Shown here: piece by piece, positions 24,023 through 35,100 of the stretch | Layout of the letters: every line of letters begins with the position of its first letter | Position numbering within the stretch: position 1 is the first letter of the stretch | NCBI GenBank assembly: GCA_003117195.1 | Contig: BDSI01000008.1 | Span: 248,001-312,000, forward strand | DNA from: Eudorina sp. 2006-703-Eu-15 | Lineage: Eukaryota; Chlorophyta; Chlorophyceae; Chlamydomonadales; Volvocaceae | Length of the DNA: 64,000 nt | Direction of reading: 5' to 3' | Notes under the pieces: generated by a model | Databases searched by the model: none | Told to the model about the DNA's origin: nothing | What the model saw: the letters and a program-made list of their open reading frames with translations, nothing else | Program-made: the position numbers and the translations under genes

Positions 24023-25137
24023 CAACTGCAGGACGTTAGGACGCCAAATGCTTTCCGAAAAAATCTCCAGCTGCTGAATATGCGGCATATTCAGTGATCC
24101 TTCTTTGGGCGTGCGATTCAACACGAGTGTCCGGCCTCAGCACGGCGAGCGGAACACAGCACGCACGAGGCGAACAGTTTGAAGCCAATGCGTGTAGATT
24201 CCTCTTTGTTTCATATATATACGTACATATTATACTTCGTACTTCATACTTCATGTTTGCAGGTCGAACTTATCCTGCTGGGACTGATCGACACTCCGGC
24301 TGTAGCTGGCTATGGTACCCAAGCAGTAGGGGTGTTTCTATGGGCCTGAAACCACGTTTTTGCTACGCAAAGTGTTTCTATGGGAGGTGGTCGTACCACT
24401 GTGGCGTAGTAAATTTTGCTACGGCGTAGCAAATTTACCACGGCCATTTTGGCCCGTCGTAAATTTGCTACGCCGTAGCAAACCGTAGTATGGAGCTAGC
24501 GGAGCTAGTGGAGCGAGCTTGTTACTGAATGTATTGATTTCCCTGGAGCGACGTTGTGCTTGGAATACGCGGGCTTTTCCGTTGGCCAACTTTCCATAAC
24601 AAGGAACGTTGGCACAGTATAATTTGCCTTCACCAGCACTACCTAAAGATACTAGCTGTATAACGAGTAGATCAGACTTGAATACCTCAAAGCCATTCCT
24701 TTCAAGTGCGTAGCCTTGCAGTTCTGTGTCCATGGACGGCCCGGGCCCGCCCTCCCAGAACGGCGACAATTTCAACGGGCCTCAACCCAATCAGAACCAG
24801 TACTGTTTGCCGTTAGTGCACGACCTTATTGGCCAGCCCGGGGTGCCGCTTAGCGTGCTTGCTGGTCGGCACATGGCGGGACACATGACGGGACACATGC
24901 GGTGTCCTGCCGCCTTGGCAGTGGGGCCTGCAGGGGCTTGCCCTGGTATACACTGGTGATCCCTTGGGGGTTCGCTGTAACGTTCATTCATTCAGTTAGA
25001 TACAGCTGTAGTGCATGTTGTGCAAAGAGATTGACTGGTACGACGCCACGTTTGGTTGGTTGTTAGGCCCACTTCAGATGGGGCATGGCCCGACACGCAT
25101 CCATCGCACCGCTTGTCATTGTAAAATGGTCAATGGT

Positions 25138-25363
25138 AACTCAGCGCACCACTGCCTCACAAATCTCAAGCGCATTCCCCACGTCACTGTACCGCAACTG
25201 TCCGCCGCTACCTTCGATTCCTAATTTCATCAGGCCGTTCGAAGTTACAATCCGCGCAACGACGTGTTCACCCAGCGCACCACGGCCTCACGAATCTCAA
25301 GCGCATCCCCCACGTCACTGTACGGCAACTGGCCGCCGTCACCTTCGTTTCCAGATGTGATCA
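25138..25363. repeat. duplicated transposase 3' segment
   Basis: Bases of about 25138-25232 are repeated, with roughly 85 per cent identity by eye, at about 25269-25363, an offset of 131 bases. The second copy contains the transposase C-terminus, so the first is a degenerate tandem copy just beyond its stop codon. Confidence 0.75.
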
Positions 25364-26311
25364 GTGCTGTCACCCTCGCCTTCTCCCAATTAGTGTACTG
25401 CTGCAGCAGCTTGAAGTACTGCTCATCCCGCACCGGCTCCTCAACCCTGCCGTCAACGCACATGTTGTGCAAGATCACACACGCAAGGATCACGCTGTGA
25501 GTGTTCTCCTCCGAGATCTCCATTTCCTTCAAGAGCACACGAAACCTATTCTTCAACACCCCAAACGTGTGCTCGGCAATCACACGGGTCTTGGCATGCT
25601 TGACGTTGTACTTGGAGCGTTGGTTACTGCCGCGCAGCTCCGGTTCCTTGAAGGGGGTGAGGATAAAGGGGTGCGGATCGTAGCCGCTGTCGCCCAGTAT
25701 CAGCAACGGCGCCCGAGCGCCGCCAATTGGCGGGCCCCAGTCGACCAGCTTCCGACGGAGCGGCCCCCCATCTTGCAGTTCGTTGAAAAGTTGTGTTGCC
25801 CGTAACTGAGTGCTGTCGTTGTTGCGCCCGCCATAGCCCACGAGAACGTCGATAATCTTGCCCTTGTTGTCCATGAATGCGTGTAAGAGCACTGCAGGGT
25901 TGAGCATTAAAGGGCATGGTAGGGCGGGATAAGGATCGCGAAGGGTAGGACGGGATAGTCTGGGGTACATTTCTCTACAATAGTGTCAAAGATCTCCTTG
26001 CTGACATGTAATTCCAGCCTGAAACGAGCATCGTCCCAAGCGTCGAGACATGTGGCAGTTGGCTCTGTGCGGATACGCTTAACCCGGTTCGCTGAATAGA
26101 AGCGCCGGCGGGGAAGAGGAATAAGGCCGCCAAGGATGTCATCTCCGTCCTCCTCATCGTCGTCATCAGAGAAGAGTTCTAACATCATGACGGCTGTCTG
26201 CACGACGATGAAGAAGCCGGCCATAGACAACAATAGCAAATTGAACGCCTGCATTTGTTGCTGCTGCAACAACAGGAGAAGGGCAATGGCCTGCTGGTTT
26301 GTGGGTGCCAT
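25245..26311 (-). pseudogene. Harbinger (DDE_Tnp_4 / HARBI1-like) transposase, internally deleted
   Basis: Two minus-strand reading frames overlap out of register. 26311-25907 gives a 134-residue N-terminal part (Met start, hydrophobic/Gln-rich, then DDARFRLELHVSKEIFDTIVEK, the usual HARBI1 lead-in). 25970-25245 gives the C-terminal half with ILGDSGYD, KHAKTRVIAEHTFGVLKNRF and ACVILHNMC, which are the second Asp and the Glu motifs of the DDE_Tnp_4 domain. The stretch between them that should hold the helix-turn-helix and the first catalytic Asp (GAIDGTHI in relatives) is absent, and the frame changes at the junction. It should therefore be catalytically dead. An intron cannot explain it, because the missing codons are not present in the DNA. 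Confidence 0.85.
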
Positions 26312-26718
26312 TTCGGAAGTGACTTCACTGTGGTGGCACTCGCTCGCTGAGACTAGGTTGAATACATTAGTTGAATGCAGAGAAGTACATATCTAAGCGT
26401 TAATATTTATGCGTGGTTCCGCTTGGTTCCTAGACGCCCATAGAAACAGGGCTTGTACGGTTGCTATGCGGTTGCTACGCCTTACCATGTACGAGGTCTG
26501 CGACGCCGAAACCAAAAGTCATAGAAACACCCCTAGTGACAGGACGACCGTTTGTGGTATTGTATAGGTATCCAATTGTAAAGAGTTACTGTTGACTCTG
26601 TGCTATTTGTATGTTGTTTCGCTTGCATTACTGACTTCCTTGGGACACTGCACGTGTGCGTCCTGTGTGCTTTTACTGTTAACAGGCTAGGCTTGCTTAT
26701 CAGACTGAAAGTGGGCAA

Positions 26719-29700
26719 ATGCCCCCAAGAAAGGCAGCCCCCAGAACAGCCAGGACAGAGCACGCATTCGAGACCAAGCCCCAAAATGTAATTAAAGGTC
26801 TAAGTCGACGCATACTGCATGGTGACCGTGGTCTTTCAGTGTCTGAATTGACGGCTATCGGAGACGCGATTACCACTCTGGCACCTCCTCCCGCGCCTGG
26901 GACGTTCGCGCTATCGGAGGGCTTATTCCAAAAGCTTGACGAGGAGAGTACCGCAAGCCTTTTTACTCTTCTGAGCCTTGCGCTTCGAAGGTCGGCCTCT
27001 TCGTCTGTGCAAGGCGTCGACGATGCCGAACGGACGGCATATCGCAAGCTGCGGAGACCTCTCGCCACAAACCTGGTATTGGATATCTGCTGCGGAAATT
27101 TTCCACAAGATTCCCCACGCCTGCGGCTTCTTCGGCATTTATGGGTGCGCACCCAGGTCCTGCGGTGCTATGCCGCTCTACTAGCTGACGCAGGCCAGCA
27201 GGTGCACCAGCGGCCCTCTCGCCGCAACGTGGAAGCCGCAGATGCGCTGCTGGACGAGGTCTCCGGTCACCTGTATGAGCTCAGCCATCGCTTGTGCCAC
27301 GTTGCAGCCTTGGAGCCCAAGAACGACCAAACCGATCTGGATCCGGTCCCGCCTTCGGACGACGCCAAGTTCAAAGCGCTGACGATTCCGGAGATCATCA
27401 ACAGCTGCTTGCTGGATTCATGGGCTTCTTGCTGGCTGCGCTTGCTGGGCTCCGGCGAGTGGAGCCACCGCCGTGCTGTGGCAACGCTGTCCGACTTCGT
27501 TGACTGCATGAACAACGACGTCGTGGGTTTCCAAGTGCTCAGGCCCGCCATGCACGCCAGCCTCGGGCCGCTAACGTATATGCTGACCGCGCACGTCGTG
27601 GAGCTGCTTTCTTGCTGCGACGGGGGAACATCGTACGGCCTGTCCAGCGTCCTGCCGGGTATGCCCATCTGGGACGTCAACAGACAGCCCGTGCAGCGCG
27701 GCAGCAGCGGCGGCCAGGCGCCATCGAGCCGCGCCGGGGGCGGACCTCGCGGTGGCAGCATATTCCTGGCGGTGCCGGTGGCCCATTTATTACTGGACCT
27801 GTGGCGCAAGGATTGCATCGCCGCCAACTTCAGAGTGCCGGCGGCCAGCCGTGTGGCGGCAGCGCCGGACACCCTGCCTGGCCTCGACTCATATGTGGCG
27901 GGTGCCGCGCTCCTGCCGCCCGTGAATGAGCGTGCGACGCTGGACATCTGCATCCGGCTGCTGAGTGCCGCCGGCGGCGGCGCGGGCGCCCGCATCAACA
28001 CGCCGCCGTCAACCGCACCGACCGCGGCGGCGCAGCAGCCCAGAACGACGGGTATGCACGTGGATCCGATGCTCGCTGGCTCCGTCGCGACGATGGGGCT
28101 GCAGATAGCCGTGGCGGTGCTTGCACGGCGACTGGGCAGCGGCGGCAACGCCGCCGCCGCTGTTCGGCCCGCGGGTCCGCGGCCTGCGGATGTGAAGCAG
28201 GTGACGGCACTGTGGATGGCCTACGTGGGGGCGTTACACGCAGCGATCAACTCGAAGAACTGGAGCGAATCAAAGAGCAGCGCGGACATGCCCTGGGAGC
28301 CGTTTGGTGATGCGTGGCTGGACTTCAAGATGACCGTGCTCCCGCAGCTGCTCCCAGGCAACGCGTCAGGTGAGACGGTGACCCGGTCTGGTCGGACGGG
28401 TCGTGCGGGGCTTGCAATCTCTCCGATGTTGCTCGTCAGGCTGCGCATCGCGCCTGCAGCCGAGCCCAGTTAACCGCTCACGTTCACTTTCAGTGGGTTG
28501 TGTGCTGGATGTATCACTTCGGGAGAAACAAAAATTGCCTCATCCGGTTGCGCCCGGTCCCCCTTGGGGCCCACAGGAGACGGACTGCCGCAGGGCCTGG
28601 GGCCGGACGCGGACGCCATGGTCGCCGCAGGGGCCACCCAGGTGATGGAGCGCCTGGTACGGCAGCGGTGCCCGGCGGCGGCGCCGCTCTGCGCGAGCAG
28701 CCACGTTTGGACGGAGCTGCTGATGTACGGACCCATGGGTCAGCTCGCGGCGCTGATCGCCTCGCTGGGCAAGCGGGTCGCCGCGGCTATCGTGCAGGCC
28801 GATCCGGACAGGGGCAGGGGAGGCAGCATGTCAAACTGCTGGCACTGCTGCAAAGAAGAACGTGCGCTGGGGTTTGGGCCTCGGGGCAGTGGCCTGCTGG
28901 AGGCCATCATCACGGGCGGCCTGTTCCTGGGAGTGCTGACGCAGCGACAGGCGCAACGGCTGCTGGCGCCGGCGCTGCGCGCGTCTGCTCCGCCATCCGC
29001 CATCGATGCGGACGCAGGTGGCGACGGCGGCGGTGGCGACGCCGCCGTCCTGGCCGGTGGCCGGCAGCTGCTAACCCTGAGCAGCTTCGCAGTCATGAAG
29101 CTGCTTCCTCAGATGGCCGCGGCGCTGCGGGCGTTCAACCACGAGTTCAATTATGAATGCAGCTGCTCCCTCTGCGAAGACGCACTTTGTGAAGCGATGG
29201 AGGCTGTGCTTCGTTGCTGCATGCTGCCACTGGGCGCGGACGTGGCTGCCACGGACGCGGGGGCAGCGGCGGGAGGGGCGGACGCGGCGCCGCCGGCGGT
29301 GGCGCAGTGGCGCAGGTTCCTGCTGCAGGACGTGGGCTTGGTGGCCCTGCTGCGGGCCGTCGACGAGCTGCTGGACAAGTTGGCTGAGTCGCAACCGGAC
29401 GGCATGGACAGCTGCTGCGCAGCGCTGAGGGCAACGCGCGCATGGGCGGCACGGGCATTCCCCGCGGAAATGAAAGCGGTAGAGATGGCGCTTCAGGGCA
29501 TCTCACCCCCGAAGGACACGTCCAGCCAGCCCTGCGCCGTGGGCAGTGGCAGCATCGGCGCGGAGGGGGATGCGGCGCTCGCGGCGGCGTTGCCGTCACT
29601 GGACGAGGTACGGCGGTGCGTGGCGCCGTACTGCTGCTCCGGTCCCGGCTGCCAGGAGATGAGGAAAGCCAGCGAGCTAGCGCTGCCCCAGCTGCGCTGC

Positions 29701-29865
29701 GGGGGCGCCTGCGGCGGTGTGATGGGTTGGTATTGCAGCAGGGAGTGCCAGGTGGCGCACTGGAAGGCGGGGCACAACGTGGAGTGCCTGACGGCGAAGG
29801 AGGTTGCGGGAGCGGCAGCAGCAGTCCCGGCCGCCGACGGTGCCGCGGCGAGTGGCGCCTTATGA
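26719..29865 (+). CDS. large MYND-type zinc finger protein
   Basis: Two exons, 26719-28369 (phase 1, donor G|GTGAGA) and 28577-29865 (after CCCACAG, TGA stop), give 979 residues. The C-terminal finger at about residues 905-956 carries the MYND pattern: CSGPGC, LRCGGACGG, WYCSRECQVAHWKAGHNVEC. MYND fingers bind proline-rich peptides and are found in transcription and chromatin regulators (family knowledge). The rest is mostly helical with Ala/Leu-rich blocks (for example LASLFTLLSLALRR) and Gly/Ala linkers, with no SET domain. Similar long N-terminal-helical MYND proteins are, to my recollection, numerous in volvocine genomes, but no specific function is known to me. The start is the first in-frame ATG, about 185 bases from the end of the transposon, so the promoter must be short or lie partly in the element. 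Confidence 0.85.
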
Positions 29866-32194
29866 GCCGTTTCGGCAGACAGTGACGGGGGCGCACAACA
29901 GTCGCTTTGCCGACGTGTGACCTTCACGCACACCCAATCACCCACAAGCTTGGGACTAGCCCCGTCACTTGCTCGAGGGTTGCTTACTATTAATGAGTAG
30001 CACATGATTGCATTAGTAGGACAAACAACTGATTTAGGGCGGGTGTCGTGCTGACACATGCGCCCAAGGACCCTGCAGGCAGTTGAATTTGTATGTACAA
30101 GTGCGGACTGCGACGGCTTGCTGGGTGAGCCATTGTGACGAGCCTGATCTTGGCGGTTGGCGGAAGTGCGCGGACGAATGGCCATATGGCCCGACAAGTC
30201 GTGTCATTCCAATCTGGTTTCCTGGCGCCTGCCTTGGCGTCCAGTTTGGTGTTTTTGCCCTTAGGGCGCGCAACTTATGGACATATTGTCTTGCAGTGAT
30301 CAGGCGAATCATCGGGGTTCAGTCCCGCGGCCAGCCACCCGCCGATAGGACGTGGCATTGCGTCCATCGGGACCTGGTATCTTTCCGTTTGGGCGGGAAC
30401 GGCGCTTAACGCACAGTTTTGCTGACTCTGTCCGGCGGTTGCAGCAGTTTGATCTTCGGGTTCGGTTGGGAGCGGCAGGTTAAGGGTTTAGGGTTTAGCG
30501 GCAGGTTAAGGGGTTGAAGTTAGGAGGGGTTGAAGCCCAACGGATTGCAACCGTCAGCGCCATGACATGATCTGGTCCTGGTCGCGTGCCGATGCGCCAG
30601 ATCGAGCAATCGGTGTTGCGCGTGTTTGTTGAACATGGCGCGCTGGTTTTCTCGCTGTTGTGGGTTTCGTGACAACGGTTGTTCAGCAAATGGCCTCAGT
30701 ACATTGCTCCCACAGTTCTCCGACCCGTGGGGCGGGCCCGATGTGGGTTGGGTTGGGCTGTCATGCGTATGCTGGCCGCAGCTTGCACATGTGCAGCAGT
30801 GGACTTCTAACAAATCAGAAGGCGTTGTGGCGGGCGGGCGAGATGCAACTAGGTCGCTGGGTATGCATACGATACCTGGACTTGTGTCGGGGCTCAATAC
30901 ACAGGCGCTGTATACCATTCTTTGGTTTTACTTGGTTAATCTATGAATTGGACCGAGTTGGATTAGTTTGGTAGTGATAATGATTACTTGGCGCTCCAGA
31001 GCCGAGTAAGAGGGCGGAGCCAATCGAAGGGCCGCACGGACCAAGCGTCTGTCTGCCATGTACGCAAGGCATGTATCCGTGCGTGCAAAGGTTGAGCGCC
31101 ACCGTGGGCACGCACAGAACATGTCCATGACGCCTTGGGTCCACATGACTGCGTGGCTGGTGACGGCTGGGCAAGGATTGGCTGATGCCGTCGCAAGAAT
31201 GACTCTTGTGCTGAGTTGGAAGTAGTTACGCTGTGTACGGCATCGTGTATAACTCTCCAGTGCTGCGACCACAAGCGCTTGACGGGACAACCCTGGACAA
31301 TTCCGTGGGAGACGCGACTAATTCCTGGGCGTTTTGAAAATGGCGCGGTTTTGTTTTCGCATTGTGTGGTGAGGAGGCTGCGGCTGTTGTTGATAACCCG
31401 TGGGGTCCACTGTAACATCATTACGTCAATAATAGAACGTTCGCAACGTATATTTGCAAGGCCGTTGGGTTTATTATTTGTCGTCATTCCGTGTTCAGCT
31501 AGCAGCTGCCCGCGTGCGGGGCGCTCCGTCCAGCACACGTCTTCTGTATTTCAAATGGGTCGTCCTGACTCTTCCAGAGTTCCGTCCATGTGTTGATTCT
31601 GACTACGGCTACTGTGAGAGCCGGTACTGGTCTGTAGGAGCGGCCGTTGCGAGTGGATGCACCATGCGTCCGATTTCGTGCTCTGTTACAACCAGATGCG
31701 TGGCTGAACTAATTGGGCCGCTTTTGGGCTCGCCGAGTTACAGCACCAGGGACTTGGGCAGCCAGGGTGGGGCGTGGGCCACAAATATGTATTGGCTTCT
31801 TGCATTCTGCTGAAGCCTTGAACCTGCTTGAACCGTGAACCGTGAGCCGTGAACTGATCAGTCAGCGCGGGGCATCAGGGGGCCATGTCTCCTTTTGTTA
31901 ATTCAAACAAGTTGTTACGGCACTCCTGGTGTTTTGGACAAAGAGTTGTTTGTGATAAGTTCTACTCTACGTGTAAGCTTCCGAGCAACCACAATACTTG
32001 AGGAACAACCGGGTAGGACTTATTGCGTCTAGGCCGTGCACAGAATTTAAGACCCACGGTTCCTCTGGTCTGACGGAGCGCACCACAAAGCGCTATTGCA
32101 TAACTCAAGGCGTGCTCTCACACCCTCGGCCGTAACGCGCAACAGGCAAGGTATTGCCATCTGCCCGCCAAAAGCAAACCAGGCCCCGCTGCTG
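29866..32194. other. intergenic spacer between the MYND and MSH4 genes
   Basis: No convincing gene. It includes the 3' UTR of the MYND gene, two telomere-like gggttta units at 30484-30498, a reverse-strand ATGTTACAG module (31396-31418) and a short gaaccgtgagccgtgaac tandem repeat near 31828-31852. Composition is mixed and less GC-rich than the genes. The last few hundred bases are presumed MSH4 promoter and 5' UTR. Confidence 0.5.
31396..31418 (-). repeat. ATGTTACAG module, copy 2
   Basis: Reverse-strand member of the six-locus family; reads ATGTTACAGTGGACCC followed by CACGGGT, with an AT-rich flank containing tattattg. Confidence 0.75.
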
Positions 32195-35100
32195 ATGGGC
32201 CAGAGGCGGCCACGCCAACAGCTTGAAGCACTTTTTGTAAATTTCGACGAGGATGCGGCTGCGGACGAGGAGCCTGCAGCGGCCACAGCAGCCAAGCCGG
32301 CACACGGAAAGAACAGCTTCCGCGCCAAGGAGCCATACTCCGTCTTCGCGCAACCAGGTCGCATGGTTGCCAGCGTGATCGAAAATCGCGCTCGTGAGGT
32401 CGGGCTGGCGGTGTTTGAGCCATCGACGCTAACGCTGCGACTTTCACAGTACATCGAACCCGGCAGGCAAGGTTGAGATCGCGTCGCTGCAAAATCAGGA
32501 TTGCCTAAAATAATACGCCATGATTGACACGAAAAATTACGGCCTGCGCCGAGGCAGGCAGCGCCAAACGAGCCGAAGGATCACACGGTCAAACTTCATC
32601 ACATTGAAGCGGAGGAGCTGGTTGTGGTTGAGTCCTTCATTTTATTGCCTTCGCGTCCACGCGCCCTTCCATGGATGGGCTTGCCTTTGCGGAGGTCGAC
32701 CTGCACACTTTTCTCCAAGGCCGGATCCACGCGCGTCCGGGTGGAGACGGCCAGCATGGTGCAGCTGTCATATGGCCCCGTACACTGCCGTACGCGCAGG
32801 TCGTACGCTGTGACCCAGATGCTGATGCAGCTGGAAGGCGTCACCGAGGTCGTGGTTGTGTCCGCCCGGGACCACCGACAGGCGCAAGCACAGCAGGCGA
32901 CCGTGGGGTTCTTGGAGGCGGGAGTGAACCGGGTCTTGACGGCGCGCGCTGCTGTGGCTGCTGCTGCTGCTGCGGCCGCGGCGGCCGCGGCGACCGTATC
33001 GGCGGCTAAATTTGAATCTGGTGCCAAGCCAGCAGATTCAGCCGATGGCGGAGCCACTCCAAAAGCGCAACAGGCCGCGGGACCACAGCCGCCCGGCCAC
33101 CAGCAGCAGCAGCAGCAGACCCGTGGCGTCGGCGGCGGCGGCGGCGGCGGCGTTGACGACGCCGCCCAACAGGGCGACCACGCCGGGCGTGAGCTGGAGG
33201 CGTACGGCGAAGAGTTTTCCGTACACCCTCTCCCGCGTTCCTGCTTCGACGACACGCAGGTCAGGGGGCGTCACGTGAGCCACCTATGTGGGATGTACCC
33301 CATGTACGGCACCTCATGTGGGTTCACGTGTTTTCTCCGTTGTCACGCCCTGTCACACCCCAGCTCTCTCAATGGCTGCTCCGCTGTCGCATTCCGACTC
33401 AACTCACCAAGCTCCAACAAACCCACATCCCACGCCGACACCAACCCACCCCAGGGCGGCCAGCTGCTCGTCGCCTTCGCCAACGCCTCTAGTCAGGCTC
33501 TGGTAACCGCCGCAGTGGGCAAGTCCTCGCAGTACCTGGCGCTGGGTGGGTTGAGATCCTGTGAGAACAAGACCACGCAGACAGATGGCGAGATGGGTGA
33601 CAGTACGGGATCTGGCAAGCTGCCGTACCGAATTCCAAGACCGCACCGGCCACAAAGAAGCCATCACCGTTCCATCTCCACGCGCCGATCCCCCGCTCTC
33701 GCTTCCATGTGCCCCATTGCCCCATGGCCATCCCATGCGGCCGTGCTCATGCGCCATGTCCACGATCATCAAAACAGGCGCCGCTGGTGCGCTCCTGCAC
33801 CACATACTGGGCCCTATGGCTGTGTCAGCCGCGCTGGGGACTGCGCTGCCGCGTGGCGCCGGCCCGTCCGCGGGTGGCGGCGCCGCCGCCGCCTCTGTGC
33901 CGGTGAACGGACCCGCGGGTCACATGCCGCTGCGTGCGCACTGCCTCCGGGTGGAGCAGCTGCAAGCGGGGCTGCACATGCGACTGGACCCCGGAGTGGC
34001 AGAGGCGCTGGAGGTACGGCGCTTGCGGGTGTCGCTGTCCCAACTCCGTGTCGTACGGGTTTCGGGTGCTGCAACTGGCTGCCGCCTGCCGCAGGTGGTG
34101 CAGCCAACCGGACCCGCGGGTCGCGACCCCGGCTGTCCGCCCGCCGCCGCCAGCCTGCTGCGCCTGATGGGTCGCTCCATGCGCACCGCCGCCGGGCTGC
34201 GGCTGTTGCGGTCCAGTCTGCTACAGCCACTGGCCGATGTGGGGACCCTGAATATGAGGTGAGGTGAGGTGAGGTGCGGGGCGGCTGCGTGAGGTAAGGT
34301 GAGGTGCGGTGCGGGGTGGGGCGGTTGCGTGAGGTGAGGTAGGGTGCGGGGCGAGGCGGGGCGGCTGTGTGAGGTGAGGTGCTTACGATGTGGGTCGCAT
34401 GTTCCGTGCGTGCCTGGAATGGATTGTTGGATGGGTGCCGAGGCCCACGGGTCCGACATGTAGGTACGACACCATTGGGGAGCTCGTCCAGGAGGACACG
34501 CTGGCCTTTGACCTGGCCCAGCTGTTGGCGCTACTGCCGCGGGACCTGGATAAGATGTGCTACAGCCTGGCGGCAGTGGGCGCCGGGGCGGGGACTGACG
34601 CCGGCGCCGCCAGCAGCCGGACCGCGTCAGCCGCCACCAACGATCCGGGTCAGTCCGAAATCAGGGCCCCGTGACATGCTCAGAGGGCCGTATGACGATT
34701 GACATGCTTATTATTACTGATGTTACAGTGGACCCTGCGGGTCATCGGACATGTGGTACCGGGCCTTGCGCTCGCTTGGTTGGGGTGCATCGCCTGCTGC
34801 CGGCTCGGAACGTGCCCAGTACGGCCGCCCTCTGCGACGTTTAGTACGGCGCCTCTCTTCTTGCTCTCCCGCACGTTCTTGCACTCTCGCACGGAAGCTC
34901 TCTAGGGCCCCAGCCACTTCCCCTCCCGTCTAGCTCGCTCCCCCATCCCCTCGTCTGTCCTGTACACCCCTCCTCACCCGCAGTCCCTCACCCTCATTTC
35001 CTCCAATCACCGTCCTCATCACGCGTGCATGCCCGTACATGTCGTACACTCCAGGCCGGGGCATTGGCGGCCTCATGCAATCCCTGCTGCTTCTCCGTCA

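Larger units (their letters stand above)
20931..24328. other. gene-poor region downstream of the desaturase
   Basis: No exon chain with homology or consistent splice sites was found over 3.4 kb. It contains the desaturase 3' UTR, one ATGTTACAG module (22044-22066), an internally repetitive GC-rich block (22680-22825), a CA microsatellite (23451-23502) and copy B of a dispersed repeat (23854-24022). The open minus-strand frame across 22594-23166 has no recognisable content and coincides with the repetitive block. Confidence 0.5.
24329..26533 (-). mobile_element. PIF/Harbinger-like DNA transposon, about 2.2 kb
   Basis: The ends are inverted repeats: GGGGTGTTTCTATG at 24329-24342 and its complement at about 26520-26533, flanked on each side by TA (24327-24328 and 26534-26535). 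Sub-terminal copies of gtttctatggg (near 24371) and cccatagaaac (near 26437), plus repeated gctacg(g)cgtagcaaat motifs at 24410-24485, fit transposase-binding sub-terminal repeats. The minus strand carries a broken transposase (25245-26311). Sequence between 24420 and 25130 is AT-richer and has no recognisable gene. PIF/Harbinger elements normally duplicate a 3-bp TWA target; only TA is matched here. Confidence 0.82.

Noticed and set aside
24419..24775. 118-codon minus-strand frame in the Harbinger-like element
   Set aside because: Position would suit a Myb-like accessory gene, but I see no Myb/SANT tryptophan pattern and it begins in the terminal repeat region.
27267..28148. 293-codon minus-strand frame
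   Set aside because: It is antisense to the well-supported MYND gene and Ser/Ala/Pro-rich, as GC-rich shadow frames are.
30484..30498. Telomere-like TTTAGGG units
   Set aside because: Only two units, not at a chromosome end; too short to call an interstitial telomere.
32610..32758. Extra MSH4 exon between exons 1 and 2
   Set aside because: It can be read in frame but would insert residues with no counterpart in MSH4, whereas direct GC-AG splicing gives a gap-free match.
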